A stretch of 64,000 bases of DNA from NCBI GenBank assembly GCA_013298595.1, contig JAAFIG010000014.1, positions 47,908-111,907 on the forward strand, in the 5' to 3' direction. The notes below the pieces were generated by a model that saw only the letters and a list, made by a program, of their open reading frames with translations, had not been told where the DNA came from and ran no database searches. Positions 16,220 through 24,702 of this stretch are shown here, in pieces. The DNA comes from Deinococcales bacterium. GTDB taxonomy: Bacteria > Deinococcota > Deinococci > Deinococcales > JAAFIG01. Numbering within the stretch: the stretch's first letter is position 1; each line of letters begins with the position of its first letter. A program made the translations under genes and the position numbers.

Positions 16220-17419
16220 TTACTTGAGAACTTCAATATTTTTTGCTGGCACGATTTCAAAAACTTTGCCAAATTGATCTAACCGACCAGTTAACCGTAC
16301 CACCATAACATTGCCTGTTCCGTCAACGGGAACAGGTGCGAGTTGCTCTGCATTGCTTTTGGGCAGCAGTGTTTTACCTCGAGTATACGTTTCTAATTGC
16401 AAGCTTTTCCCCAATGGCTGCAAAAATACTCGACGCATGTTTTTGCCACCCATCGCATAGGATGGTGGTAACTGGGGAATGTCTTCAATTTCTTCTCGAG
16501 TTAAGACTGCGTAAATGTCGCCAACTTTGCCTCCACGAATCTTGAATTGCACTCGATTATCGTTTACTGCAAACAGTTTTTCATCAGATTTCAGAATATA
16601 TGTTGGTTCAAATTCTAAGTTTGCTCCAAAAAAGTTGTGAAAAGACCAACGTGTTAACAGTTCTATAACAAAACTGCCTTTGAGTTGCTGTGCGTTCTCG
16701 CCCAAAGAAAATTCTGTTTTTCCAACACCAATCTTAGGATAATTCCAACCCTTAATCGTAATGGGTAGACCAGAATCACTCAGTTGCTGAAAAAAGTCTG
16801 AAGCATCAATGTAGTCAAAACTGCCCTCTGCAACTGCTTTAGGCGCGTCATTATTGTTATACTCGAGAATTTTTGGACCTGAGTAACGCCGAATATAAAT
16901 GCTGCGCGGTGCTTTTGGGAACAATAATTCTGTGGTTTTCCATGCAGACGAATAACGTCGGACTTTAACGCCTAATTTCTCCAATGTTTTCTCGAGAGAA
17001 GGTAAATGGATATAAGCCGTCCATTTCGACTGACATAGGAAAACGCGTCCATTAACTTTAAATCGATCTGCTTGCTTAGTTAAACAAATTTCATTTGGGA
17101 ACAAATTGGTTGCTGATACTTGGGCGCTACTCGAGTTCAATACCCCAAGTCCTAAACTCGAGAGCAGCACGGCTAATCCAATGTTTCTAAGTAATATGGG
17201 CATGGTATACACCTTTGTCATTCCGACACAAACACGCTCTGGCGTTCCAAAGTCACGCAGTGCCAAAGAAAGGGATTCTGAGGCTGAAAATCCTTGCACT
17301 TGGTACTCGAGAGTGAGAATTTCGATGTTGCCTCGAAGTTCTGCTTGTATCTCGAGTTTTTTCTTGTGCGGTAATCCCCAAGTGGCAAGGCGCAGGTATT
17401 GGTTTAACGTGCGTTCCAT
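16220..17419 (-). CDS. Permease-prefix-domain membrane-anchored protein
   Basis: The product is 399 aa. Residues 1-65 resemble the 'permease prefix domain' (LNQYLRLATWGLPHKKKLEI and ALRDFGTPERVCVGM), normally fused to transporters and paired with PadR regulators. One TM helix follows (about 72-95). The remaining 300 residues are an exported beta-rich region I do not recognise, with two Cys. It overlaps the padR gene by 16 nt, so the regulator and this protein should be co-translated. The job may be sensing or maintaining the envelope; this is inference. Confidence 0.7.
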   Translation of the reverse strand: MERTLNQYLRLATWGLPHKKKLEIQAELRGNIEILTLEYQVQGFSASESLSLALRDFGTPERVCVGMTKVYTMPILLRNIGLAVLLSSLGLGVLNSSSAQVSATNLFPNEICLTKQADRFKVNGRVFLCQSKWTAYIHLPSLEKTLEKLGVKVRRYSSAWKTTELLFPKAPRSIYIRRYSGPKILEYNNNDAPKAVAEGSFDYIDASDFFQQLSDSGLPITIKGWNYPKIGVGKTEFSLGENAQQLKGSFVIELLTRWSFHNFFGANLEFEPTYILKSDEKLFAVNDNRVQFKIRGGKVGDIYAVLTREEIEDIPQLPPSYAMGGKNMRRVFLQPLGKSLQLETYTRGKTLLPKSNAEQLAPVPVDGTGNVMVVRLTGRLDQFGKVFEIVPAKNIEVLK

Positions 17420-17733
17420 AAGTTACGAATGGCGGTGTTGAAGGTTTCAAATTCTTGGCGTTTGCTGGCTAAGGCTTTTTTGCCATTTTCGGTCAGTTGA
17501 TAGTATTTGACGGGGCTGCCACCACGTTCTGGAGTGCGAAATTCACCACTGATTTGCCCTGCTTGCTCGAGCCGATGCAGGGCTGGGTAGAGGCTGCCGA
17601 GGCTAAATTTGAAATAATCGTTAGATTGTGCTTGGACTTCTTTGGTGATTTCGAGTCCGTACATTTCGCCTTGCTCGAGAATTGAAAGTAAGATCAGGTC
17701 GAGGTTACCTTTGAGTAAATTTGCGTCTGGCAT
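17404..17733 (-). CDS. PadR-family transcriptional regulator
   Basis: The product is 109 aa. The winged helix reads LKGNLDLILLSILEQGEMYG, then FSLGSLYPALHRLEQAGQI and RGGSPVKYYQLTENGKKAL; these are PadR signatures. The short C-terminus matches the PadR-s1 subfamily. ATG 17733 follows GAGG. The intergenic region upstream holds three TGCGATA repeats that probably form its operator, so it should repress its own operon. Confidence 0.93.
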   Translation of the reverse strand: MPDANLLKGNLDLILLSILEQGEMYGLEITKEVQAQSNDYFKFSLGSLYPALHRLEQAGQISGEFRTPERGGSPVKYYQLTENGKKALASKRQEFETFNTAIRNLWNAR

Positions 17734-17840
17734 GATTTTCCTCTCGAGCGCGTCCGCTCTGGCTGCTTGGTTTGGGCAAACCGCACAGCGAACGAGTGCA
17801 AAGATTTTCCAGATGCCCTATCTCGAGCCTCAAAGCATTA

Positions 17841-17898
17841 TCGTTATGCGATAGCGTAGTGCGATATAGGAGATTTGTCAAGCTATCGGATTGCGATA
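17841..17898. promoter_or_regulatory. Probable PadR operator: three TGCGATA repeats with TATCG half-sites
   Basis: TGCGATA occurs at 17847-17853, 17860-17866 and 17892-17898. The first forms an inverted repeat with TATCG at 17840-17844, and a further TATCG lies at 17884-17888. These sit about 110-160 bp upstream of padR in otherwise empty sequence. Confidence 0.55.
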
Positions 17899-17997
17899 TT
17901 GCTACAATTAACACAGTCTGGAAGTTCTCGAGAACTTAAACACTATCTTTAAACGACATCTGGAACTTTTTCACCAAAAACCACGTAAACTATGACT

Positions 17998-18381
17998 ATG
18001 AAAGAAACAGATTGGACAAAAACCCTCGAGGTTGTGGTTAAAGGCTTGGTCGCTGTTGTTGTTGGATTAGCGGCTTTTTACGTGCTGGGGTGGATTCTCA
18101 GCTTTATCGGCGGCATTCTGCTTGGATTGGCTGGCATTATTGTTGCCTTACTCCGTTGGCTTGTACCTGTGGCAATCATTGTTGGCGTGGTGTATTTTGC
18201 AGTCACACGCTTACAACAAAAACCAATTGTCACAGCCTCGAGCAGCACTCCTATCCCGAGCGAACCTAAAGAAGTTGTTGTTGAAACTGCCAAAGTGGTC
18301 GAAGTTGAAAGCAAAATCGAAGATAAAGTCGAAAAAGCAGTTGAAGAAGTTGCCGCAAAAACAGACTTAGGCAAAGATTAA
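17998..18381 (+). CDS. Small membrane protein with charged C-terminal tail
   Basis: The product is 127 aa. Two TM helices lie at about residues 10-70, rich in Gly, Val, Leu and Ile. The remaining cytosolic or periplasmic tail is strongly charged (KIEDKVEKAVEEVAAK) and helical. No family is recognised. Two ATGs compete; 17998 is favoured because TAAACT (17986-17991) ends 6 nt before it, as in other leaderless genes here. A terminator follows. Confidence 0.65.
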   Translation: MKETDWTKTLEVVVKGLVAVVVGLAAFYVLGWILSFIGGILLGLAGIIVALLRWLVPVAIIVGVVYFAVTRLQQKPIVTASSSTPIPSEPKEVVVETAKVVEVESKIEDKVEKAVEEVAAKTDLGKD

Positions 18382-18403
18382 ATTTCAAGCGCCGTTGTCA
18401 TGA

Positions 18404-18427
18404 GGAGAGTCAAACTCTCCCCTATTT
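18404..18427 (+). terminator. Rho-independent terminator
   Basis: Stem GGAGAGT (18404-18410) / ACTCTCC (18414-18420), CAA loop, then CCTATTTTT. It ends the 17998 gene and overlaps the end of the convergent VWA gene region. Confidence 0.7.
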
Positions 18428-19549
18428 TTATGGCTCGAGTAAACGAGCCATTTCACCAAATGGAAATTGGGCATTCTCGAGTCCACCTGGTGTGACAACC
18501 CAAAGCACTGGAATGCTTGGCATATTGGTTGGAAAATCACCAAAACCATCAGTTAAGTAGACTGCCACAGTATTTTCTGGGTTTTGTTGCTCGAGATAGG
18601 TAAAAAACGGGTTGAAATCGGTACCACCTCCACCTTGAGGGTCTTGCCATTCTGTCTCGAGGTCAAAACCACCATACAAAGCTGCATCGGCATAGAAAAC
18701 TCGGATTTTGGCTTGTGGGTAGGCTCGAGATATACCGCGTAACTCGGCGATAAAACTTTGCATTTGGGTATCTTCGACGCTACCAGATGTATCTATGCAA
18801 GCATAAACTTGTACACTTTCAGAATCGAGTGCCTCGAGATATTGCCTCTGATACAAAAAGCGCCGATCAAAATGCGTAAAATCGGTTGGCGTGCGGGTTA
18901 AAAAACGCCAGAGCAACGTTTTCCAATCAAGTTGACTAGCGCCTGTTTCAGTCATTGCTCGCAATAAACCAGCCGCAACATCGCCTTTTTTCTGCCCTCG
19001 AGCCACCGCAGCCGCTTGTTCAAGAGCTTCTTTCCAGTGGCGCTCTAAGGCTTTAACTTGGGATTCTTTCAGCGCACCCGTAGTTTCTTTGGGTTTGCCC
19101 GTACCTTCGGCTGGCTCGAGTAAATCTGGGTTTTCGAGATCTCGAGGAGCTTGTTTTTCTAGGATGGCATAGACTTCTTCGACACTGTATTTTTGTAAAT
19201 CCGAGTCGAATAATCCGCCATCTGGAAGTTGAAAACCACTCTGCTCGAGGATGCCATTAACCACAATATCGGCAGCGATATTAAAACCTTTAGGGTTACG
19301 CCATTGACGGCGTGTGACATGCAATAGCGCCGCATGTAAAAGTTCGTGCATCAGTAAACCATCCACTTGCTCTAAGCTTTGTTTCTCGAGAAATTCTGGG
19401 TTGTAAATCACATCACGTCCGTCGGTAGCAGCGGTTGGATGACTTGGATCGGCACGAAAATTGGCAAATAAAGCAAGGGTTGCTAAAAAAGGGCTTTTGC
19501 TACGGAGTCGTAATAAACTGCCTCGAACTCGTTGTTCGGCTGTCATCAT
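18428..19549 (-). CDS. DUF2201-type protein: putative metallopeptidase plus VWA domain
   Basis: The product is 373 aa. The N-terminal half has the zinc-peptidase-like helix MHELLHAALLH (HExxH variant HELLH) and a second conserved stretch FNIAADIVVNGIL. The C-terminal half is a VWA domain with MIDAS DTSGSV and DGFGDFP. Such proteins partner MoxR ATPases. It overlaps the upstream LRV gene as ATGA and is the last gene of a MoxR-LRV-VWA operon. It is cytosolic: no signal or TM. Whether it cleaves peptides or acts as a metal-loading chaperone is unknown. Confidence 0.88.
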   Translation of the reverse strand: MMTAEQRVRGSLLRLRSKSPFLATLALFANFRADPSHPTAATDGRDVIYNPEFLEKQSLEQVDGLLMHELLHAALLHVTRRQWRNPKGFNIAADIVVNGILEQSGFQLPDGGLFDSDLQKYSVEEVYAILEKQAPRDLENPDLLEPAEGTGKPKETTGALKESQVKALERHWKEALEQAAAVARGQKKGDVAAGLLRAMTETGASQLDWKTLLWRFLTRTPTDFTHFDRRFLYQRQYLEALDSESVQVYACIDTSGSVEDTQMQSFIAELRGISRAYPQAKIRVFYADAALYGGFDLETEWQDPQGGGGTDFNPFFTYLEQQNPENTVAVYLTDGFGDFPTNMPSIPVLWVVTPGGLENAQFPFGEMARLLEP

Positions 19550-22134
19550 GGTTGTGCCTCGAGTTTGGTTTTTGCTGCCACTTGCACAAGACGGTTAGCA
19601 TCTGTACTTAGAACTTCAAGAATATCGTGTGGAGTCAGCGGGTTTTGTACCACCGCTAAGCGCTCACGCCACTCGAGACTGGCATAATTGCGGCGTTTGC
19701 GTAATTCTGAGACTCGAGTTGTTAATGGCAGAGCGATCATGCGGTTTAATGTGCTACTACGCAGATTTTCATCGAGAATCAGTCTTTGGGCAAGTTGGCG
19801 CAAAGCTGGCTCGAGATTGGCTTGGGCTAACGCCACACGGCGCACCAGAATATCCGTATCTTGCATTAGTACCCGTAAAACTTCGGCTGGGCAATTGGCA
19901 TGGCGTGCCACAGCCGCTCGAACATCACGGTCTGGGTCTGTCAGCATTTGTTCGAGTTGGGCTGCACTACAATACAGATTTTGCACAGCTGCAATTCGCA
20001 CTTGCCATAAATCGTGTTGTAACAACGCCTCGAGATTCGGTAAAAACGTGGTGCGCGGCAATTTTTGCCAAACAAACACCGATTCTATTTGCAATAACAA
20101 CGCAAGTTCGGCTGGCTCGAGTGCTGCACTAATTTCAAGTTTTTGCCTTAATAGCCAGTATGGATGATCCTTTGCAATCAATGCCAGCACTGTTTCGTCT
20201 TCATCCCAAATAAGTGTTTCAAAACATTGTCCACGTTGGGCAACAGCCACACGGACAATGGCATCAGGGTCTTTGGAAAGCTGCTGTAACAAATACAGCG
20301 GAGTATTGTCATGTGCGGCAATCGCAGCTCGAACATCACGGTCGTCATCGGTAGCTAAGCGTTTTAAAAAAGCTGCTGGTAGCATTGGATTTTTGGCTAA
20401 GGCTAAACGAATTTTCCATTCCTGAGCCAAAAACCACTCCATCACATCCCACGATAAATTTGGATGACTTGCCACCAATTGCCGTAAAGCTGTATTACCC
20501 CGACGAGCCGCAAACTCGAGCCAATCAGCCGTTAAACCACTGTCCTGGTTTTCGATTTGCTGCAATGCCTGTGGTAAACGTAACTCAACCCCCAAAGCAT
20601 GTAATGCCACCACAGAGTTGGCTTTTGGATGACGAAAAGCGGCTTCGCGCACATCAGCATCAACATCTAGCGAAAATTCCTCGAGCAGTATTATTGGACA
20701 ACGTGGATGTTGCGCCACAACCCGTCGCACTTCCCAACTGGTACTTTGGGCAAGTTTCTCGAGCATGGCTTTAGAGAGATTCGGATTGGCGGCTACAGCT
20801 TCAAGGACTCGAACTTCAACATGCGTTGTTAATTTTTGTGCCATGACATCTGATAAATTGGCTCGAGACGCTAAACTGACCACCACCGAAAAATCGGCAT
20901 CCTCGAGTAAACTTTCTAGCACTTTTTGTGGTGTTCTAAAATGCGTTGCCACAAGACTACGGATCGTTTCGGATGGGTGTTTAGCAAAAGCTTCTAACAT
21001 GGCAACAGTCGCATTAGGGTGTGCTACAACCCATTCGTCCAACCAACTGGGTAAGTTCTCGAGTTCAAAAAAAGTAGGATCTTTTTCTTCTAAGCGAATC
21101 AATAAACGCAGCAAATCTTGAGGAGCATGCGGGTGCTTACGAGCAGCTTTTTGCACAGGTTCGTACACATCCGATAACAACAATTGCACTGTATTAACAG
21201 CAGCCTTTGGGTTGTTTGCCACCGCCTCGCGGACATCTCGGTCGGCATCCTTAGCCAGCCGTTGTAAAACTCGAGCCGAGGTTTTATGATGCTGGGCAAC
21301 AGCTTGTCTGACCCGCCAATCCTCATCTCGAGATAATTTTGCCAATAAATTAGCACTGATTCCAACGTGTTGTGCGGCTAATCGCCGTGCCCTTACGCCA
21401 CCACGGGCTAAACGCAGCAAATCCCGACTAGCCGTTAAAGCCAATGCTTCGGCTCGAGTGGCAAAATCAGATTTTAAATTAGCTCGAGCCGCAGTTGCTA
21501 CACTGGTTTCTTCGTCCAGTGCCAGTGCCTCGAGCACACTTTGTGGGGTATCAGCTCGAGCCGCAATATAACCACGTAATTCAGAATCGTAGTCAGTAGC
21601 TAGAACCTCAAGAAACCTTGGCTCGAGTGGTAAGCCCGAAACGACAACATCTTTAAGAAGTTCACTATTGCGGTCTAATTCTGGCAATGTCAAACCCAAA
21701 GCTAAGCCCAGTTGATCTGAGAATCTGCAATAATGACCCATTGCATCCAACACCCGAGGTTCGGCAAACTCCAACCATGAAGTCATGATAGTCAGTGGTA
21801 ATTTTGGATTTTTCAAAGCTGCTAAACGCGCATCATGATCTAAACGCGGATTCTCGAGCCACGCCTGCGGACAAGCACTTGAAGCCAACAAAGCATGTTG
21901 AGCATAAGTTGGTAAATCCGCAAACCAAGCAGGGTTTTCAAAACGCAAAAAATCTAATACTGGATTCTCGAGAAATGCCTTCGGATACAAAACTGCTAAG
22001 CGCTGCAACACCATTTCAGGTGTATTTGGATTGCGTGCCACGGCTTCACAAATCAGTCGAAAGCGACTTGAAGCAAGTTTAATCAGCACTTGCGAATCGG
22101 TATTTGCATTTTGGGCTAACTCGAGATCAGTCAT
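19546..22134 (-). CDS. Leucine-rich-repeat-variant (LRV) scaffold protein, 862 aa
   Basis: Most of the chain is helical repeats of about 24 residues with the pattern D-x-D-x-x-V-R-x-A-V-A-x-H-x-x-(T/C)-P-x-x-x-L-x-x-L, e.g. DRDVRAAVARHANCPAEVLR. This is the LRV solenoid first seen in an Azotobacter Fe-S protein; the N-terminal Fe-S cluster motif is not evident here. It should be a large protein-binding surface. The start overlaps the MoxR stop as TAATG and its stop overlaps the VWA start as ATGA, so the three proteins are made together and probably form one complex. Confidence 0.88.
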   Translation of the reverse strand: MTDLELAQNANTDSQVLIKLASSRFRLICEAVARNPNTPEMVLQRLAVLYPKAFLENPVLDFLRFENPAWFADLPTYAQHALLASSACPQAWLENPRLDHDARLAALKNPKLPLTIMTSWLEFAEPRVLDAMGHYCRFSDQLGLALGLTLPELDRNSELLKDVVVSGLPLEPRFLEVLATDYDSELRGYIAARADTPQSVLEALALDEETSVATAARANLKSDFATRAEALALTASRDLLRLARGGVRARRLAAQHVGISANLLAKLSRDEDWRVRQAVAQHHKTSARVLQRLAKDADRDVREAVANNPKAAVNTVQLLLSDVYEPVQKAARKHPHAPQDLLRLLIRLEEKDPTFFELENLPSWLDEWVVAHPNATVAMLEAFAKHPSETIRSLVATHFRTPQKVLESLLEDADFSVVVSLASRANLSDVMAQKLTTHVEVRVLEAVAANPNLSKAMLEKLAQSTSWEVRRVVAQHPRCPIILLEEFSLDVDADVREAAFRHPKANSVVALHALGVELRLPQALQQIENQDSGLTADWLEFAARRGNTALRQLVASHPNLSWDVMEWFLAQEWKIRLALAKNPMLPAAFLKRLATDDDRDVRAAIAAHDNTPLYLLQQLSKDPDAIVRVAVAQRGQCFETLIWDEDETVLALIAKDHPYWLLRQKLEISAALEPAELALLLQIESVFVWQKLPRTTFLPNLEALLQHDLWQVRIAAVQNLYCSAAQLEQMLTDPDRDVRAAVARHANCPAEVLRVLMQDTDILVRRVALAQANLEPALRQLAQRLILDENLRSSTLNRMIALPLTTRVSELRKRRNYASLEWRERLAVVQNPLTPHDILEVLSTDANRLVQVAAKTKLEAQP

Positions 22135-23132
22135 TATGCACCTGTTAATTCATTAATTTCTCGTAAAAAATCCTTCAATCGTGGTTCACGTTCAACCATA
22201 CCAACCAAAGCCCCTAATTGCCCAGCACTTCGCACCCGAGCCAACGCATCTTGGGTGTAAAAATGCACCCATTCAACTTCGGCTTTATCCACTAACCACT
22301 TAAAAGCATTAAGCACTTCGGTGACACCATTGGCTCGAGCGGCTAAACCAATGGTCACAGCATACCGAGCACTGGGTTCGACTGGAAACTCGAGATGGGT
22401 TTGCCCAGCCAGAATTGCATCGATTTCTGGAAGGCTCGAGTAAATACGTTCAAAAGCCCGAAATTCAGCTTCTGAAGCTTCACCAACTGCTGGAGCAATC
22501 GGTAAATCAGCCATTATTAAGCGTGAAGCCATTTCCCAAGAACGTGGTGAAGCCCAAGCAGGACGGGCATTATCGGGTGCATGAAGCAAATTGGGTCTGA
22601 ACGCTAAAAACGCAATAATCCGTTCATTCAAGCCTTTCTCGAGGGCATAACGCTTAAAACTCTCTAAATCAGCACTGACCTCGAGATGCAAGAACCGATT
22701 CGCTAAAGGTGCAGGCATCTCAAACACACTGGCACGATCTTCCCGTCTATTGCCTGCTGCCCAGACAAACCAGCCATCTGGCAATGTGTAAGAGCCAACA
22801 GCCCTATCCAAAATAAGTTGCTGAGCTATGCCCTGCATGGTTGGTGCTGCCATGTTTAACTCGTCTAAGAAAAGAATTCCCGAACCGCTTTTTGGTAAAA
22901 ATTCTGGTGGAAACCATTTAGCAGTGCCATCCTCGGCAACAGGTAAACCACGCAAATCTGTTGGTGCAAGTTGCGACAAGCGCACATCCACAAACTCGAG
23001 CTTAGCAGCCATAGCCACTTGTTTAACAATACTGCTTTTACCAATGCCAGGGGCACCCCACAGCATCACAGCTAAACGCACTTCTTGGCGGATTAATTGG
23101 GTTAAAAATGTTTGTAACTCGAGTGGGGTCAT
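22134..23132 (-). CDS. MoxR-type AAA+ ATPase
   Basis: The product is 332 aa. Walker A is WGAPGIGKSS, Walker B is ILFLDELNMA, and sensor-1 is WAAGNRREDRA; the LPDGW and PAPLANRF segments follow. MoxR ATPases remodel or load cofactors into target complexes, usually with a VWA partner encoded beside them. ATG 23132 has AAGGAGAG 4 nt upstream. First gene of the operon with the LRV and VWA genes; divergent from the 23342 operon, sharing a 209-bp control region. Confidence 0.92.
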   Translation of the reverse strand: MTPLELQTFLTQLIRQEVRLAVMLWGAPGIGKSSIVKQVAMAAKLEFVDVRLSQLAPTDLRGLPVAEDGTAKWFPPEFLPKSGSGILFLDELNMAAPTMQGIAQQLILDRAVGSYTLPDGWFVWAAGNRREDRASVFEMPAPLANRFLHLEVSADLESFKRYALEKGLNERIIAFLAFRPNLLHAPDNARPAWASPRSWEMASRLIMADLPIAPAVGEASEAEFRAFERIYSSLPEIDAILAGQTHLEFPVEPSARYAVTIGLAARANGVTEVLNAFKWLVDKAEVEWVHFYTQDALARVRSAGQLGALVGMVEREPRLKDFLREINELTGA

Positions 23133-23257
23133 GATCTCTCCTTATAAATTCGCGCAATGGTACGCAATACACAGCGCTCTGGTGTGCTGCAAAATACATC
23201 CTAAAGGTTGGTGCAAGATGACAACTTGAGCTTGTTGGATTGTACTCAGTGTGGGGC

Positions 23258-23323
23258 TTGACAAAATCTGGTTTGTATTGCAAACTAGTCTATATAAGAA
23301 ATCTAAATAGCTATGCAAACCAG
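23258..23323 (+). promoter_or_regulatory. Promoter and three-half-site operator of the 23342-24661 operon
   Basis: TTGACA (23258-23263) is a consensus -35; TATATA (23291-23296) is the best -10-like match but at non-standard spacing. CTGGTTTG (23268-23275), TATTG, CAAACTAG (23281-23288) form an inverted repeat, and CAAACCAG recurs at 23316-23323. The winged-helix protein encoded last in the operon is the obvious candidate ligand. Confidence 0.5.
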
Positions 23324-23341
23324 TCTGAGAAGGAGCAAGCC

Positions 23342-23533
23342 ATGAACAACTACCAAGACCAAGCCCGCCTCGAGATCCTTCACCACGCAGCACAGCAACA
23401 CGCTCTGCTCGAACATACCCGCCAACAAGACAGCCGAACCCTACACCAAGCCCTGCACGCTATCCTCGAGATCACTAAGCACTGGACAGTCGGCGTAAAC
23501 CCTCGAGTGACCCGCATCAGGAGATCCATATGA
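23342..23533 (+). CDS. Small His/Gln-rich helical protein, 63 aa
   Basis: I do not recognise it. The sequence is an amphipathic helix rich in His and Gln (LEILHHAAQQHALLEH and later TLHQALHAILEI) followed by a basic tail VTRIRRS. There is no signal or TM. ATG 23342 has AAGGAG 7 nt upstream. Its TGA overlaps the next start as ATGA. Eight His in 63 residues could bind a metal or haem, but no known motif is present. Confidence 0.7.
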   Translation: MNNYQDQARLEILHHAAQQHALLEHTRQQDSRTLHQALHAILEITKHWTVGVNPRVTRIRRSI

Positions 23534-23691
23534 CACTCAGTTTTCGCAAACTCGTCAATGCTTTTACCCTTGGAGCACTTGTTTTTGCAACACTGCCAAA
23601 ATTTCTAGAGCTACATTCCGTTTTAGGAACAGCTACCACAATCGTTTTCATTTCAATACTAACGTTAAAAATCTTACAGAGGCAAACATGA
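23530..23691 (+). CDS. Tiny two-helix membrane protein, 53 aa
   Basis: Translated here directly: it opens MTLSFRKLVNAF, then two hydrophobic stretches (LGALVFATLP and TTIVFISILTLKIL) separated by a polar turn, and ends LQRQT. It overlaps its upstream neighbour by ATGA and its downstream neighbour by ATGA, so it is held in place by translational coupling on both sides. That argues it is a real gene despite its size. Function unknown; a partner subunit for the next membrane protein is a reasonable guess. Confidence 0.7.
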   Translation: MTLSFRKLVNAFTLGALVFATLPKFLELHSVLGTATTIVFISILTLKILQRQT

Positions 23692-24347
23692 ATCCTTCAA
23701 TTGAACAGCTCGAGAAATTACAAAATCTCACGAAATCCTATTCCGAATTCTCGAGAAAATCGTCTGGTGTGGCGTATTTTTTTGCTAGCGCTCTGATGAT
23801 CTCAGGGTTTTTTATCGGGCAGCATTTACCACGAAATGTTTTTGGTGCCATTATCGGCGGCGTGATTGCTGTTGTACTGATCGGGCTTTGGTTGAGTCTT
23901 CGGCAAGCACTGATGGCTAAGTTGTACCAGCAATTTGGTGTGGCTCGAGCTGCTGCGCCAGTTTTTGGTCGGGATTTTGTGTTGGGTATTTTGTTTGGTT
24001 TGGGTTTAAGCAGCCTCATCTTCTGGTTACTGAGCACAATAGCTTTGTTTCAGTTTCCACAAACATACTTGTATGCTGTGCCAGCTATTTTGGTGGCAGC
24101 CGTTTTGGGTTTCTGGGTGTTAAAGCAAAGCGGCGACTTGCTTGGAATGGTGGTTTTTATTTTAGGTGGCATGATCGGCGGTGGTATTAATTCCACAGCT
24201 GAAAACATCAGCGAATTGCAACGCACCCTGCAACTGGTGCTGCTGGTACTTATTCCGATCAGCGTGGCAACACTCGGATTTCTGGAGCATCAAAAATTCA
24301 AAAAACTCGAGCAAGAATTGAGCCAACTGCACCAAGGTAACTCATGA
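23688..24347 (+). CDS. Integral membrane protein of unknown function, 219 aa
   Basis: About six TM helices: two near residues 28-70, then a loop GVARAAAPVFGRDF, two at 95-140 and two at 150-208. A short N-terminal coiled stretch (IEQLEKLQNLTKSYSEFSRKS) and a charged C-terminal helix (KFKKLEQELSQL) face the cytosol. No transporter motif is recognised. The helix-turn-helix gene overlaps its stop by ATGA. Gene order (membrane protein then its winged-helix regulator) is common for self-regulated membrane-stress operons. Confidence 0.75.
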   Translation: MNPSIEQLEKLQNLTKSYSEFSRKSSGVAYFFASALMISGFFIGQHLPRNVFGAIIGGVIAVVLIGLWLSLRQALMAKLYQQFGVARAAAPVFGRDFVLGILFGLGLSSLIFWLLSTIALFQFPQTYLYAVPAILVAAVLGFWVLKQSGDLLGMVVFILGGMIGGGINSTAENISELQRTLQLVLLVLIPISVATLGFLEHQKFKKLEQELSQLHQGNS

Positions 24348-24661
24348 CCGATACCCTCAATCCCGAAATGCAAACCATTCTCGAGTTAGATCGAGTAATT
24401 CATGAACCCGCCAGACTGGTAATTTTAACGGTCTGCTCCAGTGCCGAAGAAGTCGAATTTAAGTTTCTCGAGACGACTACGGGTTTAAGTAAAGGCAACC
24501 TGAGTAGTCATACCTCTAAACTCGAGCAAGCTGGCTATCTCGAGGTGGTGAAAGCCTTCCGTGGCAAAATTCCCGTCACCAGTTTTAAAATTACCAAAAC
24601 AGGTAAAGCAGCTTTAGCTTCGTACTGGACAGCACTACGAGATGCTATTCCAAATACGTAA
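24344..24661 (+). CDS. Winged-helix transcriptional regulator (MarR/ArsR-like, PF13601 type)
   Basis: The product is 105 aa: RLVILTVCSSAEEVEFKFL, then TGLSKGNLSSHTSKLEQAGYL as the recognition helix region, then the wing KIPVTSFKITKTGKAAL. This matches the 'winged helix DNA-binding' family often encoded with membrane proteins. It is last in a four-gene operon in which every junction is ATGA. It probably binds the CAAAC(T/C)AG sites upstream of 23342. Confidence 0.88.
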   Translation: MTDTLNPEMQTILELDRVIHEPARLVILTVCSSAEEVEFKFLETTTGLSKGNLSSHTSKLEQAGYLEVVKAFRGKIPVTSFKITKTGKAALASYWTALRDAIPNT

Positions 24662-24694
24662 AAAATCAGGAGCAACATAATTGCTCCTGATTTT
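24662..24694. terminator. Bidirectional terminator
   Basis: Fourteen-bp stem AAAATCAGGAGCAA (24662-24675) / TTGCTCCTGATTTT (24681-24694), five-base loop, between convergent operons. Confidence 0.9.
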
Positions 24695-24702
24695 AAATAA
24701 GC

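Noticed and set aside
19629-20132. 167-codon open frame antisense to the LRV gene
   Set aside because: It is a shadow of the repetitive LRV gene, with no ribosome site and no domain.
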